This document shows positions 18,714-26,747 of a stretch of DNA of 64,000 bases, piece by piece. Source of the stretch: Neiella marina. Its GTDB lineage: Bacteria > Pseudomonadota > Gammaproteobacteria > Enterobacterales > Neiellaceae. The position numbers and the translations under genes are program-made. The stretch spans positions 1-64,000 of the forward strand of contig NZ_NGNS01000026.1 of NCBI RefSeq assembly GCF_002165625.1, given 5' to 3'. The first letter of the stretch is position 1, and each line of letters begins with the position of its first letter. Under the pieces are notes generated by a model, which worked only from the letters and a program-made list of their open reading frames with translations, was not told the origin of the DNA and ran no database searches.

Positions 18714-19436
18714 TCATTGCGCTGCTACGGGCATAACAACATCTTGCAGCTTTTCAATGTGCTCAACAATTTCTTCGGGCTCTTCATCAAAGTAGGCGAT
18801 GTGATATATAGCGTCACCCTCTTGCGCCAGCGGAATGTTTTGCTTTCCGATCACAATACCGGCACGGCTAGCCACTATTTGACCCAAGCTAGTTCCCATA
18901 GGGCTGTGTATTTGCGCCAATACTTGACCTTTTTCGACGTTTGCTCCTAGCTTGATGCATTCGTGTAACAGACCGCTAGCAGAAGAGCGAATCCACTCAC
19001 TTTTGTTGGCGATAAACGGCTCTACTTTTTTGCGTTTACGGTGACGGACCATACCCAATTCAGCTAAGACCTTGAGGATACCTCGCACACCCGCTCGAAT
19101 GGATAGTTCATCAAATCGAAGCGCTTGCCCAGCTTCATAAAGCAATATTCGAGTACCGTTCTCGACAGCAGCCTCTCGCAACGAACCATCACGTAAATCA
19201 GCATTGAGCAACACCGGCACACCAAACTCCTCTGCAATACGAAGTGTTTCTTGATCCGCTAAGTTGGCGCGAATTTGCGGCAAGGCAGAGCGATGAATCG
19301 CGCCTGTGTGCAGATCAATACCGTAGTCACAGTGAGCAACGACTTCGCGCAAAAACGTATTGGCAACGCGAGCGGCCAACGAGCCCTTTTGCGACCCCGG
19401 AAAGCAGCGGTTCTAATCGAATCGACGGTCTGGGTT
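18714..19436 (-). pseudogene. Decayed succinylglutamate desuccinylase/aspartoacylase-family gene
   Basis: An open frame of 221 codons (18714-19379) matches the C-terminal two thirds of the AstE/AspA family: YGIDLHTGAIHR with one zinc His, then a beta-sandwich region. Family members are about 330-350 residues. Reading upstream in the same frame, recognisable sequence continues as NPDRRFD-stop-NRCFPGSQKGSLAARVAN, where an in-frame TAG at 19413-19415 replaces a probable Leu codon. Beyond 19440 another stop and unrelated sequence follow, so the N-terminus with the HGNExxG zinc ligands is gone. Without those ligands the product cannot be an active metalloenzyme. It is the first gene of a run with the zinc protease and mgtE genes. 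Confidence 0.8.
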
Positions 19437-19768
19437 AGTTTAAATAAATGTTCTAACGCGTTATGTCGGAATATGTGCTGCGACGTATAGCCATTATCGC
19501 AACACCACAACTTTTCAGTTTTGAGTTAAATGCTCAGCTTATTCATACAAAGGGAATAAACTGAGCACTCCCTTTATGACGGCAAGAGAGTTGGCAAAGA
19601 AAATATGGCAAAAGCATATTGTAAATTTACTACGGCAAAGTTTTGATATGCCAAACTTACGCTTCAATTTTATGCAAACTTATGCTGCAAATTGGAATGT
19701 AACTTATTGATTCAAAAAATGGCGCTATGCAGGCTTTTGATGCAAACATTACACCCTTCGATATTTTA
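19437..19768. other. AT-rich gap between pseudogene and comFB-like gene
   Basis: No supported gene. The stretch holds several GGCAAAG/GGCAAAA words (around 19589-19640) and TATGC-rich sequence but no clear hairpin or promoter. It occupies the place of the deleted 5' end of the AstE/AspA gene, and no frame here resembles that N-terminus. Confidence 0.5.
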
Positions 19769-20038
19769 CTAACTTCTCAAAGATTCGTCTGATTCGAGAA
19801 ACTCAATTGACTTATCAATTGCTTCTCTCACTTTCATTTCCATCGACAATCGTTCTGACGCTGGCAGATAAAACGCCATGTCGACTTCGTGTCGGATATA
19901 TCGAGCTGGTAGCTGATTTAGCGCTAAGCAGCATAGGTCAGCCAAATACTCAGGATCCTTGCCTTCCAGAGATGGCAATTTTGCGATGTAGTTGGCGATA
20001 AGGCGCTCGTAATAATTGTATAAGTTGTCGAAAATCAT
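19769..20038 (-). CDS. ComFB-domain protein (putative c-di-nucleotide receptor)
   Basis: 89-residue soluble protein that fits the ComFB family (PF10719) along its whole length, including DPEYLADLCCLALNQLP and RYIRHEVDMAFYL. ComFB proteins have been reported in cyanobacteria and other bacteria as receptors of cyclic di-nucleotides, so a c-di-GMP effector role is plausible. It is monocistronic, between the pseudogene and a DUF2057 gene. An AGAGAG site precedes ATG 20038. Function here is inferred from the family. Confidence 0.8.
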   Translation of the reverse strand: MIFDNLYNYYERLIANYIAKLPSLEGKDPEYLADLCCLALNQLPARYIRHEVDMAFYLPASERLSMEMKVREAIDKSIEFLESDESLRS

Positions 20039-20130
20039 TAACTCTCTCGTCCTGTCGTTCGCTGCTATTTACTGCGCTTGGTATAACACATAAGTCTAGA
20101 CCTTGGTAATGACAAGCGCGCTTTTGTGAA

Positions 20131-20742
20131 TTACTTGGCTTGCTCAGAAACCTCTGTCAAAAATGCCTGTCGAGTGGCCGGGTCGGCTTGTTGCCACCAG
20201 TAACGAAGCATTTGCCCTGCAGTATTGCTCGGCGAGGCGCTGGTATTATGTGGCGCAGCTTGGGCTTGGTTCGCTTGGGTGTCGGTAGTGAAATGATCAG
20301 TTGCCGTTGTCGGGGCGGCTTTTGCGGCAGTGTAAGTCGGCTTGAGTAGCGCCACTTGTTGACCTTCATTACTTATGATGGTGATGGTTGGCTTTTTCGC
20401 AAACGCGAGCGCTTCAGATTCAGTCAGGGGACGGCTTGATTGCAGCGAATACTGACCATTGGCTATAGCGTTAAAAGTCAGCGAAACGGGCTCAGATGTG
20501 ATTGTTTGGTGGGTGTCGTCATAATCCGATTCCAATAAATCGCGGTATCTTACCGTGAGCGTATTGATCCCCTCATTAAGAGGGTAGTCTTCTTTGTCCA
20601 TCAACAAGTACCAGGTTTGTTTTTCGCCATTGAGGGTAATGATCTGGAGATGTTCTGGAACTGCTATAGAGCCGGCAAAACAAACTGATTGGGTAACAAG
20701 CCAAGTGGTGCAAATCAGTGCGATTCGATAAAGGGTTGTCAT
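20131..20742 (-). CDS. DUF2057 family exported protein
   Basis: 203 residues with a signal peptide (cleavage after CFA, about residue 23). The DUF2057 (YccT-like) core spans about 25-135, with SIAVPEHLQIITLNGEK and YPLNEGINTLTVRYRDL. A low-complexity Ala/Thr/Gln linker and a C-terminal segment (MLRYWWQQADPATRQAFL) end the protein. Its ATG overlaps the priC stop by one base (TAATG), placing it last in an operon with the TSUP permease and priC. The role of DUF2057 in the periplasm is not established. Confidence 0.85.
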   Translation of the reverse strand: MTTLYRIALICTTWLVTQSVCFAGSIAVPEHLQIITLNGEKQTWYLLMDKEDYPLNEGINTLTVRYRDLLESDYDDTHQTITSEPVSLTFNAIANGQYSLQSSRPLTESEALAFAKKPTITIISNEGQQVALLKPTYTAAKAAPTTATDHFTTDTQANQAQAAPHNTSASPSNTAGQMLRYWWQQADPATRQAFLTEVSEQAK

Positions 20743-21281
20743 TATTCGGAGTCCTTGCGAGCGTTTTCGATAAGGCTGATAGTATCTTGACAGCGCATCA
20801 GACGTTGTCGAGCGTAATTGGTTTTTGCAGCCGATGCGCCTTGGTCGATCAAAAATGTTAATTGCTGTTCTAACCGCTGCTCAAATCCCTTGAGCTTAGT
20901 CAGTTCTTGCTCAGTATTTGACCAGTCGATATTGTAATTTTTGTTAAAGTCAGGCTTTGGTGCGTTCGTTGCTCTAGGTTGCTGGTTTTTTACAGTTATG
21001 ATGCGCCAAATTTTAGCCAACTGATCGCCAATAAACGCCAACTTGTGTAATGAAATATTGCCATTTGTTTCAGTTAGCTGGTCGGAGGTTAATTGTTTGA
21101 CTTGCGAGTGAATGTAATCCAGCGCGCGATAAAGTTCATGGTCAGGAGTGGCTAGAGACAGCGATTCAAAAGCGATTGGAGCGGGTTTATCGGATTGCTG
21201 CTGTTGATCAACTCTAAGCATGCCTTTGGCTTGCTCAATGCGCCTTTCGAGTTGCAATACGGTTTGTTTGGTTGCTGTCAT
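20742..21281 (-). CDS. priC: Primosomal replication protein N'' (PriC)
   Basis: 179 residues from ATG 21281, which overlaps the stop of the TSUP gene (ATGA). The frame is open upstream, but those 42 codons lie inside the TSUP gene. The protein is all-helical and basic near its C-terminus. The segments GFEQRLEQQL and ARQRLMRCQDTISLIENA match the conserved C-terminal half of PriC, which loads the replicative helicase at stalled forks with PriA-independent activity. Sequence divergence in the N-terminal half is usual for this family. From memory, the order TSUP-priC-DUF2057 is found in other Alteromonadales. Confidence 0.75.
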   Translation of the reverse strand: MTATKQTVLQLERRIEQAKGMLRVDQQQQSDKPAPIAFESLSLATPDHELYRALDYIHSQVKQLTSDQLTETNGNISLHKLAFIGDQLAKIWRIITVKNQQPRATNAPKPDFNKNYNIDWSNTEQELTKLKGFEQRLEQQLTFLIDQGASAAKTNYARQRLMRCQDTISLIENARKDSE

Positions 21282-22045
21282 GCCCACGCGTTCCAACATA
21301 GCTTTATTGCTAGCAGTGATACCCCAGTAATAAAAATAGGTCGAATAAGGTTGGCACCAAAGCGGATGGCAGAATGTGCGCCAATGTACGCGCCAGCCAT
21401 AATACAAAGACCCATACTCAAACCAATCAGCCAGCTAACTTGTCCCAATATAATGAAGGTCACTAAGCTAACAAAGTTGCTAATGAAGTTCATGGTTCGG
21501 GCAACGCCCGACGAATAGAGTAAATCTAATTTGTGTAGCTTTAGAGTTGATAGGGTCCAGAACGCGCCGGTTCCTGGCCCGGCGATGCCATCATAAAAGC
21601 CCAGCACAGTGCCCTGTACGCATTGTTTGGCCTGCGATGGCGGGGTGTTAGGGTCGGTTGCATTGGAAGGCGTTTTTAACTTAGTCAGTAAGCTGTAAAC
21701 CGCAGTGAATAACACAATGATAGGAAGCGCCTTTTCTAATACTTGCTGATTAGTAAAGTAAGCCGCAACTGTGCCTAAGGCTGCGCCGATAGCAGTACAA
21801 GCCATGGCTACTAACCAAAAGTTAGGGAAAAACAGACGTTTCTTATAAAACGTGATGCTAGCGGTTAAGCTGCCAAAGCTGGCTGCAAGTTTATTCGTTC
21901 CGAGCGCTAAGTGGGGCGGTAAGCCGGCGAATAACAGAGCAGGGATGGTTAACAATCCGCCTCCACCAGCAATGGCATCGATAAAGCCTGCAACAAACGC
22001 CGCTAAGCTCAGTAAAGCCCAAATCTCGGGTGAAATGAATTCCAA
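21278..22045 (-). CDS. TSUP (TauE/SafE) family membrane permease, YfcA-like
   Basis: 255-residue inner-membrane protein with seven to eight helices. Conserved TSUP sequences are AFVAGFIDAIAGGGGLLTIPALL, LGTNKLAASFGS and FYDGIAGPGTGAFW. Family members export or import sulfur-containing or organic acids; the substrate here cannot be told. It is first in an operon with priC and the DUF2057 gene, with a 4-bp stop/start overlap into priC. Confidence 0.88.
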   Translation of the reverse strand: MEFISPEIWALLSLAAFVAGFIDAIAGGGGLLTIPALLFAGLPPHLALGTNKLAASFGSLTASITFYKKRLFFPNFWLVAMACTAIGAALGTVAAYFTNQQVLEKALPIIVLFTAVYSLLTKLKTPSNATDPNTPPSQAKQCVQGTVLGFYDGIAGPGTGAFWTLSTLKLHKLDLLYSSGVARTMNFISNFVSLVTFIILGQVSWLIGLSMGLCIMAGAYIGAHSAIRFGANLIRPIFITGVSLLAIKLCWNAWA

Positions 22046-22461
22046 TGTGAACTCTCTTTTGACTATAGGGCCGGTAGTCTAACAAAAGAATTTGTCTTTG
22101 ATTTAGATCTTTTTTGGCGACTCAAATAGTTAATGGAATAAGTGCGCTGAATAACTATTCATTATTTCCATATAATTATTTTGTTTCAAAGTGTGAAGAA
22201 TTCATATTTCATTTGGGTTAAGTGGTTGAATTAATTTTATTTAAAATTGTATACATCAGAAAATTTGTAGTTTGTTCACTTTTGTTTCTAAATGCCTACC
22301 TTTTGTTACTCAATCTTAAAAAAGTTGTTGACGTCACATTTCTGAGTGTGGTTATATCAGATGCGACAGATCAGGTCGCTATGACTTGGTGAAATATAGC
22401 CAGATCAACTGGTACATAAACATAAACCGCGTCTCAACGTGGTCCAGGGAGAAAATAAATC
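22046..22461 (+). promoter_or_regulatory. 416-bp upstream region of the TonB-dependent receptor
   Basis: AT-rich divergent region. A promoter candidate for the receptor is TTGACG (22328-22333), an 18-nt spacer and TTATAT (22352-22357), leaving a leader of about 100 nt. The -35 overlaps the palindrome TGACGTCA (22329-22336). TTTTGTTTCTAAATG (22280-22294) recurs as an exact inverted copy at 25516-25530, upstream of the TonB2 cluster. Confidence 0.45.
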
Positions 22462-25287
22462 ATGTTTGCTAGCAACAAACTTGCAGCAGCAGTGCGCTTT
22501 GCCGTTTTCGGCGTAGCAGCTGCTTCTACCGTGGCGGTTGCTCCTGCTATTGCAGCAGAAGAAACTACAGAAGCTAAAAAAGGCGATGCGGAGCGCATTC
22601 AGGTAACAGGTTCACGCATTAAGCGTACTGACTTGGAAGCGACCTCTCCGATTTCTGTATTCGATGAAGAGTCGATTCAGATTTCTGGTGTAAACCAAAT
22701 CGCTTCTTTCATTAACCGCCTGCCTTCAGCTGGTGTTCCAGGTTCTACCGATACCGGTACTAACTTCCGTACTACAACGACTGGTTTGAACACAGTTGAC
22801 CTGCGTAACTTGGGTTCAGAGCGTACACTGATCTTGGTTAACGGCCGTCGTCACATCGGTGGCTCTGCTGGTTCAACAACTGTTGACGTGTCAATGATCC
22901 CAGTAAACCTGGTTGAGCGTGTTGAAGTTGTAACTGGTGGTGCTGCAGCCGTTTACGGTTCTGAAGCAATCGCTGGTGTAATTAACTTCATCATGAAGGA
23001 CAACTTCGAAGGCCTTCAGATTGACACTCGTTATGGTGATTCAGATCTAGGCGGCGCTGAAGAAAAAGATATTTCTGCGACAGTTGGTGGCAACTTTGCT
23101 GGCGACAAAGGTAACGCAGTGGTTTACATCGGTTACAGCCGTAAAGACCCTCTCTATTCTCGCGACCGTAAAATGTCTGAAGCTGATGCAGTTAACTCTA
23201 GCTTTGGTCCTAAGGGTAACTTCTTAATCGGTTCTGGTACTCCTAATGCGGCTTTGATTACTCAAGACGAGTCAACTGGCCTTTGGGACAAGCCTTTCGT
23301 GGCTGCTGAAGATGGCTTCAACCGTAACGGTGAGCGTATCATTCGTGTTCCATCAGAGCGCTACCAGATGAACGCCAACATCACGTATGACATTACTGAT
23401 GAAATGCGTTTCTTCACTGAAACTTCTTACAACCAGCTGACTTCTGATTCTCGTTTGGAACCAACCATTACTGGTGAGTTCATCAGTGTTGGTAACAGTA
23501 TTCCTAACATCCGTATTCCTCTGGCAAACCCATTTGTTCCAGACGAGTTGCGTGATGCTGCTCTGGTTGCTAACCCAGATGCAGAAGAAATCACTATGTA
23601 CCGCCGTTTCGTTGAGCTTGGTCCTCGTACTAGTGACGTTCAGCGTAAAGTATTCCGTACCGCATTCGGTTTGGAAGGTACTATCGCTGATACTTGGGAT
23701 TACGAAGTGTACTACCAGTACGGTAACTTCAGCCAAGACCAAACCAACGGTGGTGTATTTAATACCCTGAACTTCTACAACGCATTGCGTGTTGAAGAAG
23801 ATGGTGAAGGCGGTTATCAGTGTGCTGATGACTTTGCTCGTGACCTAGGTTGTGTGCCAATCAATGTATTCGGCCGCGGTTCAATCGAAGGTGCAGCGCT
23901 GGATTGGGTTTCTGTTGATAGCCAGTTGACTTCTCGCATGGAGCAAGAAGCGATTGGTGCTGTGATTTCTGGTCCTGTATTTGAATTGCCTGCTGGTGAA
24001 GTAGTGATGGCCGTCGGTTATGACTGGCGTGAAGAAGAGAGTAAGTTCAACTCTGACTCTCTGGCTCAGTCTGGTTTGACTTCTGGTAACACCACGCCTA
24101 ACACCAAAGGTGATTACGATGTTCATGAGTTCTTCGTAGAAGGTATTGTGCCAGTATTAGATGGCGCACCATTTGCTGATTACTTGGGCTTCGAATTTGC
24201 TGCTCGTCACTCTGACTACAGCACTGTAGGTACTAACAGCACTTACAAAGTTGGTTTGGACTGGCGTCCAACGGAAGACTTGATGGTTCGTGGTAGTATC
24301 TCTACTGCGGTACGTGCCCCAAGCATCAACGACTTGTTTGACCCAGGTTCAGAAACCTTCCGTGACGTAGTTGACCCATGTGCTCTTGGTGGCCGCGGTG
24401 GCACCAGCGCAACTGGTGAAACTTATGAAGAGCAAAGCGCTGAAGTACAAGCTAACTGTGCGACTATTCCAGGCACTGCTACGCTTGACCCATTTGCAAT
24501 TAACATCCGTAGTGCTGGTGGTCTAGCCGCTGGTAATCCAGACTTGGAAGAAGAAGAGTCAGACACCAAGACCTTTGGTTTCGTTTACTCGCCTTCTCAA
24601 GTTGAAGGTTTGAGCATGACCGTCGACTACTACAAAATTACTGTAGACGACGCGATCAACGGCTTTACTGCGCAAACCACTGCTGACCAGTGTGTTCGCC
24701 AGAGCAGCTTCCCGAGCAACCCATTCTGTTCACTGATTGAGCGTGATCCGAACACTGGTTTGATTCTGCGTATCGATGACAAAGTAATTAACGTTGCGAC
24801 GTTTGAAGCCGAAGGTGTTGACTTCACTATCGACTACGGCATGGACTTCTACGGTGGCGACTTGATGTTTAACCTCATCGGTAACCACTCAATGACTAAC
24901 GACTTCGAACCGTTTGCTGGCGGTGAGAAAGTTGATAGCCAAGGTGAAATTGGTGCTCCAGATTGGAAAGCCAACTTCGGTACCACCTATGCTAATGGCG
25001 ACTACCAAGTTGCATGGACCATGCGCTACTTGGATGGTGTCTACGTTGAGAACGATTCTAAAGAAACATACGGTACTATCGGTTCTTACACCTACCATGA
25101 CTTGAACGCTCGTTACTACTTCAACGACAACTTCGAGTTCTTCGCTGGTGTTGACAACCTGTTTGACAAGAAGCCTCCATTCTTGGGTCAGGGCGTACCT
25201 GGTGACGTAACTGGTACTAACACGGCCGCAGACGTTTACGATGCAGTCCGTCGTTACTACTACGTTGGTGTAACTGCTAAGTTCTAA
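22462..25287 (+). CDS. TonB-dependent outer-membrane receptor
   Basis: 941 residues with a signal peptide (cleavage after AIAA near 31). An N-terminal plug domain runs from about 50 to 170 (RIQVTGSRIKRTDLEATSP, TVDLRNLGSERTLILVNGRR, RVEVVTGGAAAVYGSEAIAGVINFIM). A 22-stranded barrel ends in the typical aromatic terminus YYVGVTAKF. The plug type is that of the large Alteromonadales and Xanthomonas-like receptors for carbohydrates, peptides or complex nutrients rather than classical siderophores. Codon use is strongly biased (GGT, CGT, GTT), which suggests very high expression. It lies directly upstream of, and in the same direction as, the TonB2 energising cluster. The substrate is unknown. Confidence 0.93.
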   Translation: MFASNKLAAAVRFAVFGVAAASTVAVAPAIAAEETTEAKKGDAERIQVTGSRIKRTDLEATSPISVFDEESIQISGVNQIASFINRLPSAGVPGSTDTGTNFRTTTTGLNTVDLRNLGSERTLILVNGRRHIGGSAGSTTVDVSMIPVNLVERVEVVTGGAAAVYGSEAIAGVINFIMKDNFEGLQIDTRYGDSDLGGAEEKDISATVGGNFAGDKGNAVVYIGYSRKDPLYSRDRKMSEADAVNSSFGPKGNFLIGSGTPNAALITQDESTGLWDKPFVAAEDGFNRNGERIIRVPSERYQMNANITYDITDEMRFFTETSYNQLTSDSRLEPTITGEFISVGNSIPNIRIPLANPFVPDELRDAALVANPDAEEITMYRRFVELGPRTSDVQRKVFRTAFGLEGTIADTWDYEVYYQYGNFSQDQTNGGVFNTLNFYNALRVEEDGEGGYQCADDFARDLGCVPINVFGRGSIEGAALDWVSVDSQLTSRMEQEAIGAVISGPVFELPAGEVVMAVGYDWREEESKFNSDSLAQSGLTSGNTTPNTKGDYDVHEFFVEGIVPVLDGAPFADYLGFEFAARHSDYSTVGTNSTYKVGLDWRPTEDLMVRGSISTAVRAPSINDLFDPGSETFRDVVDPCALGGRGGTSATGETYEEQSAEVQANCATIPGTATLDPFAINIRSAGGLAAGNPDLEEEESDTKTFGFVYSPSQVEGLSMTVDYYKITVDDAINGFTAQTTADQCVRQSSFPSNPFCSLIERDPNTGLILRIDDKVINVATFEAEGVDFTIDYGMDFYGGDLMFNLIGNHSMTNDFEPFAGGEKVDSQGEIGAPDWKANFGTTYANGDYQVAWTMRYLDGVYVENDSKETYGTIGSYTYHDLNARYYFNDNFEFFAGVDNLFDKKPPFLGQGVPGDVTGTNTAADVYDAVRRYYYVGVTAKF

Positions 25288-25306
25288 GCAGCTTTATAAC
25301 CAATCT

Positions 25307-25339
25307 AAAAGCCCGCTAGCATCGCTAGCGGGCTTTTTT
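25307..25339 (+). terminator. Intrinsic terminator of the TonB-dependent receptor
   Basis: GCCCGCTAGC (25311-25320) pairs with GCTAGCGGGC (25324-25333) over an ATC loop, with A residues before and six T residues after. It separates the receptor transcript from the TonB2 cluster. Confidence 0.92.
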
Positions 25340-25970
25340 ATTGCTTGATTGATAATGAAATAGTGTTGAAGGGGATCGAGTTACGCTGAAGTTGTAATTT
25401 TCCGATCAAAACTGTCAGATTCGAGAGGTGGCTCCCAAACCAGATAATTAGCGGCTCTCGGTGCAAATATTTTCAAATCAAATGATGGTTGTCATGAAAA
25501 GTCGTAACTACGTGTCATTTAGAAACAAAATTTCAGGCTTCTTTCAGATGTGAAAGAAATGTGAACAACTTCCGTAGTGAGATTGTGATCACATATTTCA
25601 ATTTAATCACAGCCTTGTGAAATCTACTTTACAGCTAATTTAGTTCGAGTTTCCAACAAATGCGGCTGAAAAATAGTCGACACATCAATTAGTTACATCA
25701 AAAAAACAATTCTATCCTTTTGTTTTCTAAAGATAAAAATATCGCTCGAAATTTTGGGAAACCGGTTTATTTGACTGTTGTCAATAAACTACAGTTTAGC
25801 CCCCGTAGCAGCCCCGGGGCGCGTTGACATGCCGGGGTAAATGGTAGAACATTCTTCGCCATTATCGCCATTAATGGGATGGTGATAAAAAACTAATGAA
25901 AGCTTCACACCCCCCTTTAATTCAGTGAATTAATCGCGGGGCCGTTCAATTCGATTGTTGGTTGGGAACT
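25340..25970 (+). promoter_or_regulatory. 630-bp regulatory region upstream of the TonB2 cluster
   Basis: No supported ORF. From left to right: a 15-bp inverted copy (25516-25530) of a word upstream of the receptor gene, with a looser copy near 25718; a CRP-like site TGAGA-N6-TCACA (25578-25593); an inverted repeat GTTTATTTGAC (25765-25775) and GTCAATAAAC (25780-25789); and a GC-rich segment where CCCCGG (25812-25817) can pair with CCGGGG (25832-25837) across a consensus -35 TTGACA (25824-25829). The -10 of that promoter is poor. Confidence 0.4.
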
Positions 25971-26747
25971 ATGTCCAAATTGATCAAGAGAAGCCTGGTA
26001 GCTACTGCGCTTGCAGGCGCTATGGTCGTGTCAGGCACGGCTATCTCAGAGCCTCTTACCGACGTACAAAAAGCGAGTGCTGCAATTCACAAAGATGCAG
26101 CTAAATCACAAGCTAAAATTGATAACGTCGTAGACCAAACTCAAATCCTTCTCGAAGAGTACCGTACAACTCTTGACGAGATTGAAAATCAGAAAATCTA
26201 TAACGACCACGTTTCTGTTCTGGTAGCTGACCAGAACGAAGCTGTTGCGTCTTTGCAAGATCAAATCGATAGCATCGACCGCACTGCTCGTGGTGTTGTT
26301 CCTTTGATGTATCGCATGATCGACACGCTCGAGCAATTTGTTGCTCTTGATGTGCCAATTAACATGGACGAGCGTCAGGACCGCATCAGCAAACTGCGTG
26401 ATGCCATGACTATGTCTAACGTTTCTGTTTCTGAGCAATTCCGCTTAGTTATCGAAGCCTACATGGTAGAGAACGAGTACGGCACAAAAATCCGTGCGTA
26501 CGAAGGTAAGTTGAACTACCAAGGTACCGACATCTCTGTTGACTACTTCCACTTGGGCCGCATCGCTTTCGTTGCTCAGTCTCTGGACCAGAAGAATGTT
26601 TGGGTTTGGGACAACGCAACTCGCGAGTGGGTTAAATTGGGTGACGAGTACTTGCGTCCAATTACAACAGCCATCCGTATGGCTCGTAAGCAAGCCCCGT
26701 TTGATCTGGTTACTTTGCCAATTAGTGCTGCGGAGACTGCCAAATGA
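25971..26747 (+). CDS. DUF3450 protein of the TonB2 cluster
   Basis: 258 residues from ATG 25971 with a signal peptide (cleavage after AIS, about residue 26). A long coiled coil (about 35-105) precedes a compact C-terminal domain (YEGKLNYQGTDISVDYFHLGRIAFVAQSLD). DUF3450 genes stand at the head of TonB2 clusters in Vibrio and relatives. A periplasmic or envelope role in linking TonB2 to the cell wall is possible but not shown. The TGA overlaps the ttpC ATG (26744-26747). Its ribosome site is weak, with only GGGA before the ATG. Confidence 0.88.
   Translation: MSKLIKRSLVATALAGAMVVSGTAISEPLTDVQKASAAIHKDAAKSQAKIDNVVDQTQILLEEYRTTLDEIENQKIYNDHVSVLVADQNEAVASLQDQIDSIDRTARGVVPLMYRMIDTLEQFVALDVPINMDERQDRISKLRDAMTMSNVSVSEQFRLVIEAYMVENEYGTKIRAYEGKLNYQGTDISVDYFHLGRIAFVAQSLDQKNVWVWDNATREWVKLGDEYLRPITTAIRMARKQAPFDLVTLPISAAETAK

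Noticed and set aside
19259..19510. 83-codon minus-strand frame upstream of the AstE/AspA remnant
   Set aside because: It shows no similarity to the missing N-terminus; its 3' part merely reads the pseudogene in another frame.
25578..25593. CRP-like site TGAGA-N6-TCACA upstream of the TonB2 cluster
   Set aside because: Nine of ten core bases match, but it lies almost 400 bp from the gene with no promoter at a suitable distance; kept only as a note in the regulatory region.
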